Positions 41,215-54,097 of a stretch of DNA of 64,000 nt are shown here, piece after piece. Both the position numbers and the translations under genes were made by a program. The stretch is taken from contig NC_012872.2 in assembly GCF_000003195.3 (NCBI RefSeq), positions 50,077,695-50,141,694 on the forward strand, written 5' to 3'. Numbering within the stretch: position 1 is the first letter of the stretch; the number at the start of each line of letters is the position of its first letter. The notes beneath the pieces are model-generated. The model was not told the DNA's origin. It did no database searches and saw nothing but the letters and a program-made list of their open reading frames with translations. The stretch is from Sorghum bicolor. Lineage: Eukaryota; Streptophyta; Magnoliopsida; Poales; Poaceae.

Positions 41215-44200
41215 ATGTCTCGTGGCACCCGAGGTGCGGAATAGCGTGCAAACATGAATCCACCTCCTCCTCCTCCACCACCCAATCCTGCTGAGTTAAT
41301 GCAAATGATGGTGGACAATCAGAGGATGCTCACCGAGACCATCAATCGGATGGCGAATCAGGGTGGTCGTAATGCACATGAAGGGCCAGCTCCTAACCAG
41401 TACAGTAGCTTCAAGGACTTCATGGATACAAAGCCCCCACCTTTCAGAGAAGCTGAAGAACCCCTTCAAGCTGAAGAATGGCTGAACACGGTGGAACAAA
41501 AGTTCCGCTTGCTTCGGTTGACTGAAGGTTTGAAGGCAGAGTATGCAGCTCATCAACTGCAAGGCCTAGCAGGCATCTGGTGGAATCAGTATCGGGAAGC
41601 TCTTCCAGCCGACACGGTGCTTGACTGGAATCTTTTCCGTGATGCTTTTAAAGGGCATTTCATTCCTCCTGGTGTCATGGAGATGAAGCATACTGAGTTT
41701 ATGCAGTTGACTCAGGGTAACAAAACTTTGAAGGAGTATTTGCATGCTTTCAATCATTTGTCTAGGTATGCTCCTAAGTTTGTGAACACTGAGACGAAAA
41801 AGATTGCTAGTTTCAAGCGGGGTTTGGGTCCCAAGTTGCTGAAGACTATGGGCCGCACTAAGTGTGCAACTTTCAATGAGTTTGTCAGAGATGCTCTCAC
41901 CCAAGAGAACTATAACACTGTGTACACTGCGACCAAGACTCGCAAGAGGGCTTTTGTGGCCGGGTCAGGGTCATCTCAGTCCAAGGCTCCAGTGGCAGTT
42001 AGGCCACCGTTCCGTGCTCCAACGCCTAACCAGCGGTACCGCCCTCCGGTGAAGAAGAATCAGGCGAAGACGGGTTTCTGCAAGGGGTACTCTATTGCTC
42101 TTCCTAGGGGCAACACGGGTCCCAACTATGCCAAGACTCCACCTGCCAACCGTCCGTGCTGGAACTGCAATCAGACCAGGCATTGGCAGAGTAACTGTCC
42201 TTACCCGCCGAAGAAAGTCAAGCAGGGGAACGTCCGCTAGGGGCGTGTTCACTACACCACTGTGGAAGCAATCCCTGTTGGTGAGGTAGTCACGGCTGGT
42301 AAGTTTCTGGTTAATCAACATGATGCACTTGTGCTTTTTGATTCTGGAGCATCGCATTCCTTTGTGAGTTCTGAATTTGTGTCTAAGCATAGCATCAAGG
42401 CAATTACACTTGATAAGGGCAGTTATTGTATTAGTGCTGCAGGAAATGATATTTCCACCAATCAAGTGGTTTTGGGGGCAACTCTGGAAATAGGAGGCCA
42501 TCAGTTTCTTGCTGATTTGGTTGTTTTACCCGGTGTGGGCATAGATGTAATTCTGGGGACGCAGTGGATGAGTGGCAATGGAGTTCTTATCGACACCACC
42601 ACTCGTGTAGTGATGTTGAAAGACCCAAACACCAAGGAGGCATTTCTAGTGCAACTCCCTCGGGATATTCAAATCCGTAACACTGTGAATGCAGTTACAT
42701 CTAAGGCTATTGAGGACATTCTGGTGGTGTGTGAGTTTCCGGACGTGTTTCCTGATGTTTTACCCAGGCTTCCTCCAGATCGGGATGTGGAGTTCAAAAT
42801 TGAATTGATTCCCGGTACCGCTCCTATCTCTAGAAGACCTTATAGAATGCCACCCAATGAATTAGCTGAGCTTAAGACCCAACTGAATGAGTTGTTGAAG
42901 AAAGGTCTTATCCGTCCTAGTTCATCTCCGTGGGGTTGTCCGGCTATCTTTGTGAAGAAGAAGGATCAATCGTTGCGCATGTGTGTGGACTATCATCCCC
43001 TAAATGCGGTGACCATCAAGAATAAATACCCTCTTCCTCGCATTGATATCTTGTTTGATCAGTTGTCTAAAGCCAAGGTATTCTCCAAGATTGACTTGCG
43101 ATCTGGGTACCATCAGATCAAGATCCGTCCTGAAGATATACCTAAGACAGCTTTCTCGACGAGGTATGGGTTGTATGAGTATCTCGTCATGTCCTTCGGT
43201 CTTACAAATGCACCTGCTCACTTCATGTATCTCATGAATTCGGTGTTCATGCCCGAATTAGACAAGTTTGTGGTGGTCTTCATTGATGATATCTTGGTAT
43301 ATTCCTGCAATGAAGAGGAGCATGCAGAGCATCTGCGTATAGTGTTGTCGCGTTTGCGCGAACATCAGCTTTATGCCAAGTTTAGCAAATGCGAGTTTTG
43401 GCTGAAGAAAGTACCTTTCTTGGGCCATGTCTTATCTGAAGAAGGTATATCAGTGGATCCAGCCAAGGTGCAAAAAGTGCTGGATTGGAAAGTTCCAACT
43501 TCGGTACACGAGGTTCGGAGTTTTCTTGGTCTGGCTGGATATTATCGTCGATTCATTCCCGAATTCTCCAAAATATCCAAGCCTATGACTCGTCTACTTC
43601 AGAAAGATAAGAAGTTTATGTGGACGCCTGAATGTGAAGAGGCATTCCACAAGTTGAGGACATTGCTGACATCAGCTCCTGTCCTAGCTCAACCTGATAT
43701 CGAGAAGCCCTTCGATGTCTTTTGTGACGCGTCAGGCATTGGTCTAGGCTGCGTGTTGATGCAGGAAGGTCGCGTAATCGTGTATGCCTCATGCCAACTT
43801 CGAAAACATGAGGTCAATTACCCTACTCATGACTTAGAATTGGCAGCAGTTGTTCATGCTTTGAAAATCTGGAGGCATTATTTGCTGGGTAATCTGTGTA
43901 ATATCTACACCGATCATAAGAGCCTCAAGTATATCTTCACCCAACCTGAACTGAACATGCGGCAGCGAAGGTGGCTTGAGTTGATTAAAGATTATAATCT
44001 ACAAGTGCACTATCATCCGGGCAAGGCAAACGTGGTTGCGGATGCTTTGAGTCGGAAAGCGCACTGTCACTCAATCCAAGTGGAAGATCCATTGTTGTCA
44101 CATCTTATGCATCCACTTGTGCTCCACCAGATTTCTCTGGAGAGTACTCTTCGCAATCGAGTCATCGAATTGCAGCAATCAGATATAGGCATCCACCATA

Positions 44201-45580
44201 TAAAGAGGAAAATGAAGGAAGAAGAAACCAAGCATTTCCGGGTCGATGAGAACGGAATCCTTTTGGTTCAAAGATCGGCTAGTGGTCCCAAAAGACCGCG
44301 AACTGCGAAATCAGATCTTATCTGAAGCTCATTCATCCAAATTGTCTATCCATCCTGGTAGTAGCAAGATGTATCAGGATCTGAAACCTTTGTTTTGGTG
44401 GACAAAGATGAAAAAGGAGATCGCTGCTTTTGTCGCTCGTTGTGACAATTGTTGTCGTGTGAAGGCTGTTCACATGAAAGCTGGTTTGCTTCAATCCTTG
44501 TCAATTCCTGGTTGGAAATGGGAAGAAGTCAGCATGGATTTCATCAGTGGACTCCCAATTTCTATTAAGGGTTACGACTCCATCTGGGTGATTGTAGATC
44601 GTTTGACCAAGGTTGCTCGATTTATTCCAGTCCGAATTGACTATCGACCACATCAATATGCAGAATTGTATTTCGAGCACATTGTTCGTCAGTATGGTGT
44701 GCCTCGAACTATTGTATCAGATCGTGGACCGCAGTTCACCACTCGTATTTGGGAGTGTCTACATGAGCAGATTGGTACTCAATTAGTCCGTAGCTCTGCT
44801 TATCATCCCCAAACGGCTGGTCAAACTGAACGGGTTAACCAAATCCTTGAGGACATGTTGAGGGCATGTGCTCTCTCTTCAAAAGGTTCTTGGGTTAAGT
44901 GGTTGCCATTAGCTGAGTTCTCCTACAACAATAGTTATCAGGAGAGTATCAAGATGGCTCCATTTGAAGCCCTGTACGGTCGGAAGTGTCGAACCCCGTT
45001 GAATTGGGTAGAAGCCGGAGAACGAAGGTATTATGGCATCGATTTCGTGAACGAAACAGAGCAGAAAGTCCATACCATCCAGCAACATCTGGAAGCTGCT
45101 CAAGCTCGTCAGAAAAGTTATGCCGACAAAAGAAGGAAGCCGATTGAGTTTTCAGTTGGCGACCATGTGTCTGTCAAGGTGTCTCCGATGAAGGGTGTAC
45201 AAAGGTTCGGAGTCAAGCGAAATCTTGCACCTCGTTATGTGGGACCTTATCGGATTCTCGAAAAGAAAGGGAATGTGGCGTACAAAGTTCAACTCCCAGT
45301 TGCGCTTCGAGCTATTTTCCCTGTCTTCCACGTATCACAATTAAAGAAGTGCCTTCGTGTACCGGAGGAACGAGTGGAAGTTCGAGATATCAAGCTAAAG
45401 TCAGACCTGGTGTATGAGGAGAAACCCGTAGCAATTCTTGATCGCAAGGAACGGGAGACTCGTAATCGTGTGGTTAAGTTCTACAAGGTGTTGTGGAGTA
45501 ACCACGGGGAGGAAGATGCCACTTGGGAGACGGAGGATTATTTAAGAGAAGTTTACAAAACATTCATCGAAAATCAGTAA
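41215..45580 (+). pseudogene. Gag-pol polyprotein of chromovirus E
   Basis: ATG 41215 follows TCTTTTTAG directly. Stops lie at 41242-41244 and 42238-42240 (each one change from CAG), and a one-base insertion in a T run near 44260 shifts the frame. Domains: proline run, gag body (WWNQYREAL region), intact zinc knuckle CWNCNQTRHWQSNC (about 42160), retropepsin FDSGASHSF (about 42340), reverse transcriptase FIDD (43279-43290), RNase H, integrase with HHCC and D-D-E (MDFISG, VSDRGP, GQTERVNQ), and a C-terminal chromodomain (about 45400-45560, EKPVAILDRKERE, then the aromatic KVLWSNH and ATWETE). All catalytic residues I can check are present. This marks a chromovirus of the Tekay/Del type that was recently active. 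Confidence 0.93.
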
Positions 45581-45586
45581 GCTTTC

Positions 45587-45605
45587 AAATCTCGGGACGA
45601 GATTT
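45587..45605 (+). other. Stem-loop upstream of E polypurine tract
   Basis: AAATCTC pairs perfectly with GAGATTT around loop GGGAC (7 bp), four bases before the tract and only a few bases after the pol stop codon. Confidence 0.72.
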
Positions 45606-45608
45606 TTG

Positions 45609-45622
45609 TAAGGGGGGAGGGC
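45609..45622 (+). other. Polypurine tract of chromovirus E
   Basis: TAAGGGGGGAGGGC directly precedes TGTAACACCC of the 3' LTR. Confidence 0.8.
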
Positions 45623-48600
45623 TGTAACACCCCAGTGTTATGGTTGCATTGATCATGTGCATAGCATGAGCATCATCATCCACTCAAAGCATATCATGAT
45701 CATCATCTATCTTGAGCCATGTCATTCTATGCAAAATTGTGTTTTAAATTGCTTAAATAGGCTTCCTATGCTTATGGTTGAGTGAACCATGCTTGTGTTT
45801 GTGCTCTATGCCTTGGTAATTAGTTTATCTATGCTTAACTTAACCTTGGGAGCAATGTTCATGTTGATCACTTCTCCAAAATATGCCTTTAAGTCATACT
45901 TGTGTAAATAGGCCCTAGAAACCTCTTTTCCTTAGACTTTTAAAAAGTGTTTCATAAAATGTTTGCATGTCAAAACTTTCTACAGCAAAGTTGTATCAAA
46001 TTTTATAAGGAACAAAAGTTGTTTTATGGCCATCTCATGAAAATGATCAAAGATAGCTCAAAAGTGACCCACAAGGCAAATTTGGGGCTGTTTCCAACAC
46101 TTGGAAAATTTTCTAAGTCTTGGAACGAAACCAGTTTGCTCGATCGATTTTGAAAACTTTATAACTCTCAATCCAGGCCGATCTAGCTCTTGCTCCAGTT
46201 GACAAAGTTGTAGATCTCGGCTAGTACTCCAACTTTGTCAACTACACCATCTCCTAACTCGCTCTAGTTTGGGAACTAATCGTCGACGAAGTTGCTCTGT
46301 CAGTCGGTGATCGCGCGTTTCGATTCAGAGCTGAGCTCGCCGGCGTGGATGTCCCGATCGACCTGTCCGCCAGATGTCGCCCGTACGCCAGTGAAGGCCC
46401 CGCTCGTCAGCTCCCAGCGCGCGCATGACGTCCACGGCGACGCCCCGAGAAGAGTGGACGCGTCCACTTCCGCTCTGCCTCGCTCCTCTCGCCAGAAACG
46501 CGGCCGCCGTGAGCTCTCCGTCGCGAGCGTACTCCGGCGAGCTCGCGCGCGTTCCTTGCTGCGCCATTGCTCACCAAACTTCACCCAAAGCTTCGTCGTG
46601 AACCGCTCTCCAATATCCACCCATCATCTCGCCGAGAAATCCACCGGTGAGCCGCCATTCCTTTCTTTCCTCAAATCGGGTCGCCGTGACCATCTTTTCC
46701 GGCGAGCCCAATGCCGAGCCCTGTGAAGCCTCTCGTCGTCTCTGGTTAGGTCCTAGAGGTTGCTTAGGTTCCTAGCTTGCGTTTGCGCCACTTTGTGGAC
46801 GCTCTACCGAACTCTCCGTCGCCGGACACGATGCGCAGCGCCGCCTTGTTTCCGCCGGAGATGGGTGCTCTCGTGGCCAGCGTGTTCCACGAGGTTTCAA
46901 GCCAAGCCGCGTACCTAGGAAGCTTCGCCGTAGTTCGCTGGTGCTGTAGAAGGTCTTAGGTCACGCTCTACCAGCCTGAGGGCTCCGGCGTAACGCCGAG
47001 CACCTCCGCCGAGCCGCCATCGTCGACGGTGAGCCCCTTCCGGTGGCTCCGCCGTGGGGAAAAGGGGGTCAATCGAGTCGCTAGAGTCTGGGGATCACGT
47101 TGGTGCCCTTGGTTTGGCCGGAGACCTCGCCGTCGCGGAGAAATCGCCGGCGAAAGTCGCCTCGGCCGTGAGGAAGAAGAACCTGACAGCTGGGGTCCAC
47201 TGTTAGTGTCACCTCTTTCCCTCCTTTTCTTTTATTCAAATCCTGATTTTTGTCTTTCTTGCAAAAATCATATCTCCTGTTTCTGAGATCTAAAAATTGT
47301 GAAACCAATTTTTTGGTATTCCTTGCGATGGCTAGTTTTTAATAAAAATATAAAATGAACCATGTTTTCTGGGAAAATATTTATTAAGGATTTAATCTTG
47401 TTGTTCATGAATAAATTCACATCTCTGGTTATACTACTTAGTTTGCCATAAAAATTTTGTGGTAGCCTCTGTGTGATACTAGAATGCTATGATAAATATT
47501 TCATGAGTTTTGGACTAATTGAACTTTGATATGTAATTTATGATTGAAATGTGGCTTGTTTCCTTGATTAAATTATATAAAATAATTGGTACTTATGCTG
47601 GTGCTCTACTTTGGTAGTAAACCTGTTTATGGCATTCCTCATGTGTAAATAATCTGAAATCTGTTGTTTGGCACCATATAAGTCATGTTTTCCAATTTAT
47701 GAAATAAGCACTTAGTTACATGTTAAATGCATATCTTTAATTTGGTATGTGCAATTGCTCTGAAATTTTTATGGTGATGCTTTGATGCTATCCTTGTGCT
47801 TCTGTAATTTTTGTAGATTTTTCTGAGCACTTTGGCTAGTATCTTGTAATTATGCTCTTTTCTAGAATTAATTAATAAATACCTTGTTAAGTGAATGTTT
47901 GAAGGTTATCATCTAGTGTTCTGGTAACCTGGTGATTTGCTTATGATCATAAGCCATGTGGTTGGCATGTTTTGGTTATGCCATCAAATAATTAATTATA
48001 GGGTTAAAGGCTGTTCTGGACAGCAAGGGAGCAATTTAACTTTTGCTTAATGATAATTGGGTTTTCTGGGCAACTTGTCTAAATCAAAGTTGTTGTAGAC
48101 TTAGTGAGCTAGCTGTGGTTTAAATTTGGGATCATTTGGCCTAGTAGTTTAAAAGTTATAGCTGTTCCAAGTTGGGTTCCAGAAATAGGTGCTCTCTGTT
48201 TTTCTGGGACAGAACCTGGAACTTTGTTTAAATGACTGGTTTAATTTATGAATCTTGCTGTGATGTTCAAAGATGATTTGTAGACCATTTCATAAGCTTT
48301 CCAGAATGTCCTCACTCATGTGTGTTGGATCTGCCGAGCACTAGTTATGATCTGTTTACTGAGCTACTTCTGCTTTATGTTGCTTGCTGTTATAGTAGCA
48401 TGGAAGGTTTTGGTTAGGTTAACTTATTAACTTGTGAGAACTTGTTATAGCGGGGTACTCCATAAATGAGTGTCCAGTGAGTTACTTATGTTGTCAAGCA
48501 TTCATTCTTTTGTATGCACACCTTCTTATTCACCGAGCATGCAATAGGTGCACCGGACGTGGTAGTTTCCTTCGATCTACAAGCGAATTCCGAAGGCCAG

Positions 48601-50198
48601 GAGGGCAGCCAGGAGGTGGAGGTCCAGCAAGTCGGACCCGAGGAGCCAGAAGAAGAGGTTGAGTGCCCAAGTCACGAGCCAGCCTCGTTCGTGAAAGGCA
48701 AGCACCGGAGCATACTAAGCCTCCCTTTACTTTTGAAAGTTTACTTAATATGTTATATCTATTGGTGCATTAAGTATAGGAGTTGTGATGAAACCTTTGC
48801 TGCATTTTACTCCATCCTTGTCCAGATAACTCACCACACCCTGGTTGTAGAGTTAGGATCGAGTAGCAGCTTAGCCATGCTTAAACGGTAGAAGTCGGGT
48901 GATTTCCTGTCACCTGCGCGACATAGGGTTATGTCGGATCGCGATGGTCTATATGTGCTAACGTGGCTGGAACCTGATTAATTTGACTTAAGCCGAGTGG
49001 AGTTTTGCAAGATTGTAGTAACTCCATCTGTGGCAGCTAAGGACCGATCGTTGTACGTCCTCTTGTCATGTTGAACGCATGCCTAACACTTAGTTGGCCG
49101 GATAACTTGTTCCGACCGCGAAGCCAAGTAGTATGACTCAGGCCGGAAGACCGGCAAGTATAAAGTGCGCACTACCGGAGGAAGTGCGGTGTGCGGGGGA
49201 CCATTGGCATAAGCCCAAAGGCAGGTGAGTTAAAATTCCTGACCTCCCTGGTAGAGTGGTAGCCCTGGGAGTGTGACGCTGATCGGAGCCGCGATTCCTG
49301 AGTTGTACCAAAGGTGACCCGTTGTCTCTCCGACGGGGGATGCTTGGGTGAGTGCTAGGAATAACCCTCCAGCTGGATAGGAATTCGATTCGAATCGCCG
49401 TCTCTCCCGGTCAGTGAGAACTTGACAGAGCAGCGGCAAACGTAGCATTCACTAATGAACTTGGTTCATGATGATGATGGTAGCAAGAAGAACATATGAT
49501 GAATTTGATATGGTTATTATTGTTTGCAATAATCAAGTGATGTGTTGTAGTACAGGTGCTAATCTAGTGGTAGGCTGATGATGAATAAATATGATGCACT
49601 CAAAATAATTTAGTGGTAATATAAGCTTTTGGCAAATGATGAGTCAACCAGCTCCACTTGATATTTAGCCTTGCATGATCCTTGGTGTCTTTTATGTTTT
49701 ACTAGACGGGTAAGTCTAGCTGAGTACATTCTCGTACTCAGGGTTTATTCCCACCTGTTGCAGATGACATCTTTTATGACGGTTTCTGCAAGACCTGTCT
49801 CCATCCCGCTGGGGATGAGGACTAACCGTTGGGCACGGTTCTCTAACAACCTCGTACCTGTTGCTTTTGGAAGGATGGTGTAGACTCTGGCAATAACCAA
49901 AAACTTGTGAACTGAGCTTTGAACAAGTGTGTGTAATTATTTTGCTTCCGCTACTTCGAACTTGTGTTGTAATAACTTAATAACTCCGATGTGGTGCCGC
50001 TTCGACGGCAATGAATGACTATGTAACATTCGTTGTGTTTATGTTGAACTATTACGATCTTGGTTTGTTGCGAGTTGGTTTGAAGTCCTTCGTGATTTCA
50101 ATTGACTACTGGGATTATATGGGCTCAAGTTTGGAAACTTGATTGCTTGTCGATCGTTTCTACACTTGAACTCTTATAATTTGGTCGGTTCTGTGACA
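45623..50198 (+). repeat. 3' LTR of chromovirus E
   Basis: It is 4576 bp and nearly identical to the 5' LTR. It has a 2-bp deletion near 46362 and an ATG to AAG change at the equivalent of 35149. The other splice-like sites, the exon-like segments and the TGAGTAC hairpin are retained. Confidence 0.93.
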
Positions 50199-50300
50199 GC
50201 AAGAATAAAAAAAATAAAAGAATATAAAAATTAAGAAAAGATAAAAGTATAGATACAAGCTAGTAGTAAGACTCAAGGTTATCTAAGCAAACCGTCTTTC
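50199..50300 (-). other. Leader of element B between PBS and gag
   Basis: A short A-rich leader, cut off from the gag ATG (34367) by insertion of E. No gene. Confidence 0.65.
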
Positions 50301-50318
50301 TCCCCGGCAACGGCGCCA
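50301..50318 (-). other. Primer binding site, tRNA-Asp (element B)
   Basis: On the minus strand TGGCGCCGTTGCCGGGGA, eight bases from the LTR end, confirms the minus orientation of B. Confidence 0.88.
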
Positions 50319-50326
50319 GAAATGCT

Positions 50327-51476
50327 TGTTGATATTTGGTAACGCAATAAGGAATTGATCCGCAAGCGCAAGGATATCGGTGAGCACTTCACCTGGGATG
50401 TTATCCAGAGTATCGTATTTATATTTTTTACCACTAGGAGAAAGAGTGCATCTAACTAACCCGGTCTATTACTACTAACCTTTAGGCTACAAAGAATGTT
50501 TCTCGATGTGAATGATGTATAGAGAAGACTACAACCGTAGTCTTGTTCTAACCTTGGTAAGGTTGATCTACTGTTTTATTGGGGAGGCTCACGGAATCTA
50601 GACACCACAGAGGATGTTCAACCCGCACCTATAAACCCTATCGATCCTACTAACGGGATATAGGCTGCAAATATAACTCAAAAATGTCACGTTTACGCTA
50701 GAGATGATTACTCTAAACTCTACACGAAGAGATCAAAGTAAACTCATAAACCAAAGAACATTAAAACAAAGAACTTACTAGAATTTAGAAGTCGAAATAC
50801 TGAAGAATCCTAAGAGTAAGCCTCGGGTCAGAAGACTTGATCCCGCAGGTACAACCTCGAAGTAGACACTGATAGGCCGGGCTTCCTCCGATCTACACCT
50901 CCACTCTATCTCTCTAAATCTAGTAGATCTAGTCTACTCTCACATTGGATGCTAAGCCCTAAGTCTATTTAAAGGAAAGGTTATCCTTCGAGGGCACCTC
51001 TCAACTCTATGATGAACTTCTCCTCCTCCAGGGGCCAGGGGGTCTGCTTATATAGTCCCCTCAGGTGAACGTGGGCCGTCGGATCAAACCGACATTGATT
51101 GAACGGTTATCCTTGATCCTTTAGGTCGGTGGAGCGTAATCCGCGAAGTTGGCTCTAATTGGTGGAGACACCAGGGCGGGCGCCCTAGGGGGGAGGGCAG
51201 GCGCCCTGCCCCCGGGCCCGATCGCCTTCCCGTTCGTTCCGGTGGCTTCTGGAGTCTTCTAGATGGTAGAAAATTGCGCGGTGCGTTAATATCTCTATGT
51301 AATCCCGACATGTGGGCCTTTCTTCCTTATTTCCTGATAACCCCCTCTAGAAACAGATAAACAACAAAACTCATGGAATTCTGTCAGATCAAACCCTAAT
51401 TCTAGGTGTTGTTTGTATATTGGTCCTTTCCCTTGTTTATTTAATAATTAAAATTGATACTTAAGAACCGTCAACA
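50327..51476 (-). repeat. 5' LTR of element B
   Basis: It starts TGTTGATATT and ends GTCAACA (plus reading), 1150 bp against 1217 bp for the other copy; it lacks a short segment present near 19495-19555. Promoter motifs correspond: GGGCGCCC pair (about 51176-51209), ACCGAC block (about 51077-51103), TATA-like box (51048-51054). Confidence 0.92.
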
Positions 51477-51481
51477 CTCTA

Positions 51482-52031
51482 CTTCTAATCTAACTAACTA
51501 GAACTATGAACTAGAAGGCTCTTGATGAACTTGAAGGCGCTTGATGCTTGATGGCTTGAGGCCTTGATGAATAATGAGGTGTGTCTCCAGGGGGGTCTGC
51601 CCACGTATTTTTAGTCCGGTGGGAGTTGCGTGCGCCATCGTATCAAACTGACTTAACCAAGGGCCGAGATGACTCCTCAAAGGCGGTGGAGGAAGCTTCC
51701 GGAAGGGGGGCACCAAACCCTAGAGCAGGGGGGCCGGCCGGCGCTAGGGTGGGGCTAGCCGGCCCCACCTGGTGGCGGCTGGTCGTCCCCTCACGTCGGG
51801 TTCTTCTAGAGTTTTCCTGAATCCTCTCGCGCTGTTTCCCGTGGCGGATACGTTTCCGTGTTTGATTTGCATTAGAGTCCCTATTTTGCCACTTTCCTGA
51901 AATTCACCCTAGAAAATACAGAATATACAAAACTTAAGGAAATTGTTAGTTTAAACCTTATACTAGTGTGTATTCATGTTCTCCTTCAGGTTTAAAGTTA
52001 TAATAAAAGTTGACATTGTCAACCGTCAACA
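51482..52031 (-). repeat. Element A 3' LTR, piece 3 (right)
   Basis: This carries the LTR from the B insertion site to its GTCAACA end. It has a GC palindrome region (GGGGCCGGCCGGCGCTAG and CTAGCCGGCCCC, 51728-51765) where the B, C and D LTRs have their GGGCGCCC pairs. Confidence 0.65.
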
Positions 52032-52048
52032 ATTCCCCCAAGCTTACC
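52032..52048 (-). other. Polypurine tract of element A
   Basis: On the minus strand GGTAAGCTTGGGGGAAT precedes the LTR end at 52031. Confidence 0.7.
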
Positions 52049-52049
52049 T

Positions 52050-52069
52050 TTTGCCAGTCCCTTGGCAAA
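52050..52069 (-). other. Stem-loop upstream of A polypurine tract
   Basis: On the minus strand TTTGCCA pairs with TGGCAAA around loop AGGGAC. The loop is as in D, but three stem pairs differ (CCA/TGG for CTC/GAG). Confidence 0.7.
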
Positions 52070-54097
52070 CTGAGCCTATGCAGTAAATGTATTTGGATCA
52101 AGGGTTGCTATAATGTTTTCATTCTTTCCCAGTGCACATGCTCCCAAACAAAGATTCTCCTTTGGATTAGTCAATACTTGCTCTAATCTGCAAACTTACC
52201 CATTTTACCTTTAACCATGGGGCTTTATAGCTTTTGCATGAGCCTTGTGCAATCAGAAGATAGAGCAATCAAGTCAAACACTATGTCTCAAACTCTTTGC
52301 AAAACCATTATTCTAGAGTTTTTATAAGTTTTCAGAATAAAACTCAGAGCTCAGTTGTATGACACTCTCAAGTCTCTCGATGTATATGGTATTTATGATT
52401 CTCTCTTGAGGCATTTATACCTCCTATATATATATATATATATGGTGGAGCTTATAGGAGTGCTAATAACAAGGATAAGCATAACTTGCAATGCATGTAT
52501 TGTAAAGTCAACGAATGGATCCATAGTGAATCGAGTCATACAATCAAACCAAGGTGTGCATGTGTATGCAATATGGTGGGTAGGTGTTTTTGTGGTATTT
52601 GTGGCTAATTTATATTTCTTTGGGAATAACTCTCTATTGAAACTTTTTTAGGAAAGACATGGGCTATCTTTATTTTTTTACAGGGAAGCGAGCATCTAGT
52701 ACCCATTGTTTTAATTATTGGGACATGTGTCCATCTTTTACTCCCTTTTCTTCTTTTATATTTTTGCATAGCCACATGTATCCTTTGAATACAATAAATT
52801 ATTAGAGAGATAAGAACTTAGAACATTAAAGCAAGGGTTATCCTATAGGTTAATTATTGGCGTTTACTCCCAGTGTTGGAATAATGCATATATGAACTGG
52901 AGTGTGTACGTGATCTTGATTTAGAAAGCATGACAAGACTCTCATAAGGTATACAACAAAGGTTGACTAAACTCAATGCAGAGCAAGCAGCATAAATGTG
53001 CAAATGTCTTCCTAACTCTAAATGTGTATTATATATGGCTTTGGTAGGAATTAACACTTTGTCATACAAGAGCTCATCATGTAGGTTTTAGGTTTTCAAA
53101 ATAGATCTCCAGAACTTAGTAATGCTAGGAATAAGATAAATAGTAGCTCAAACTTTCAATGATCATATCAACCAATTACCTAGACTTAGCTCAAACTTAT
53201 GCCTCCACAAATTTCAGGTTCAGAGTAAATCTTCAAATTAAGACAGTAATGTCTAAAACTCAAGAAAAATCTATCGTTGGAATCTAGGTACTTGTAAAGA
53301 ATAGAGCAACTATTCATCATTTCCAAGACAAAATTCAATTATTCATCAATTTTTAATTGGTTCTAGTTTAGACTAACTCTAAAATATTTAACTAATTTTA
53401 AACTCATAAAAGACTCTATGACTTGTGGACCTTCATGTGCCCACATATTTTTGGTATTTTTATAACTATATAGACTCGATAATCACTTAGGTATAATTAC
53501 GTGATAACTAGGGGATGCTCCTCCCCCAAGCTGGATGTTTGCAATACTTGGTGTTGATGTCCTTTAGAGCGAGCTAGCCAGTGGCCAACCTGGTGGGTGC
53601 CATCGATAGACTCCTTGCTATGATGTTATTCCTGCATAGTCGTACTCCAACAAGAAAATCAAAACTCGAGGCTTGTATTTAATAATGGGTTAGCGGTCAG
53701 CCAATGAGCAATTGATTATTCTTATGAGCTAATTTTAATGTTGTCTCATTTGAGTAGGATTTCACATTTCTCCTCTTTTTGAATTTTCTATTTATGATGC
53801 AGAAATTAAATATGAACGCTATTTATTTATATTTTTTACGCCACCACAATAAATATTCCTAAGCGATTACCATAAGTTTATTTACATGGGGCCTTGGTAT
53901 TTATGATGCAGTAATTAAAGTAGTAAATACTTGTTTGTATTTTGTATTAATATGCTAAGAGAATTAAATATGCTACTAAGAGTATTAAAGCAAAATTACT
54001 AATGCATGCTAATTTAACTAGATAACTATCATTCTGACCTTATGGCTAGGGTACGAAATTTAAAGTCTACCGATAGGACTTAGATAATTGAGAGGAC
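52070..54097 (-). other. Element A 3' non-coding region
   Basis: No gene is visible in 2 kb of AT-rich sequence. It contains a (TA)n run (52423-52443), a GGACA-TG-TGTCC hairpin (52721-52732), an ACATGGGCTATC block (about 52658) and a second polypurine-like motif (53521-53534). Short open frames show no family signature. Confidence 0.55.
53521..53534 (-). other. Second polypurine-tract-like motif of A
   Basis: On the minus strand CCAGCTTGGGGGAG, about 1.5 kb upstream (element sense) of the true tract. Confidence 0.5.

Larger units (their letters stand above)
34376..50198 (+). mobile_element. Tekay-like chromovirus E with 4.6 kb LTRs
   Basis: It is complete: 5' LTR 34376-38960, PBS, leader, ORF0, gag-pol with chromodomain, polypurine tract, 3' LTR 45623-50198. 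Flanks GTAAG (34371-34375) and GCAAG (50199-50203) match with one transition. It inserted a few bases upstream of the gag ATG of B. The LTRs are close to identical and the coding damage is small (four stops, one frameshift), so it is fairly young. Confidence 0.93.
19125..51476 (-). mobile_element. Athila-like element B, host of D and E
   Basis: The left copy (19125-20341) is the 3' LTR and the right copy (50327-51476) the 5' LTR of a minus-strand element. CTCTA flanks it at 19120-19124 and 51477-51481. Removing D and E leaves about 9.2 kb: 5' LTR, tRNA-Asp PBS, 0.1 kb leader, gag-pol, an accessory ORF with its own promoter-like region, 3' non-coding region, polypurine tract and 3' LTR. Gag-pol has stops and two frameshifts. 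Confidence 0.92.
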
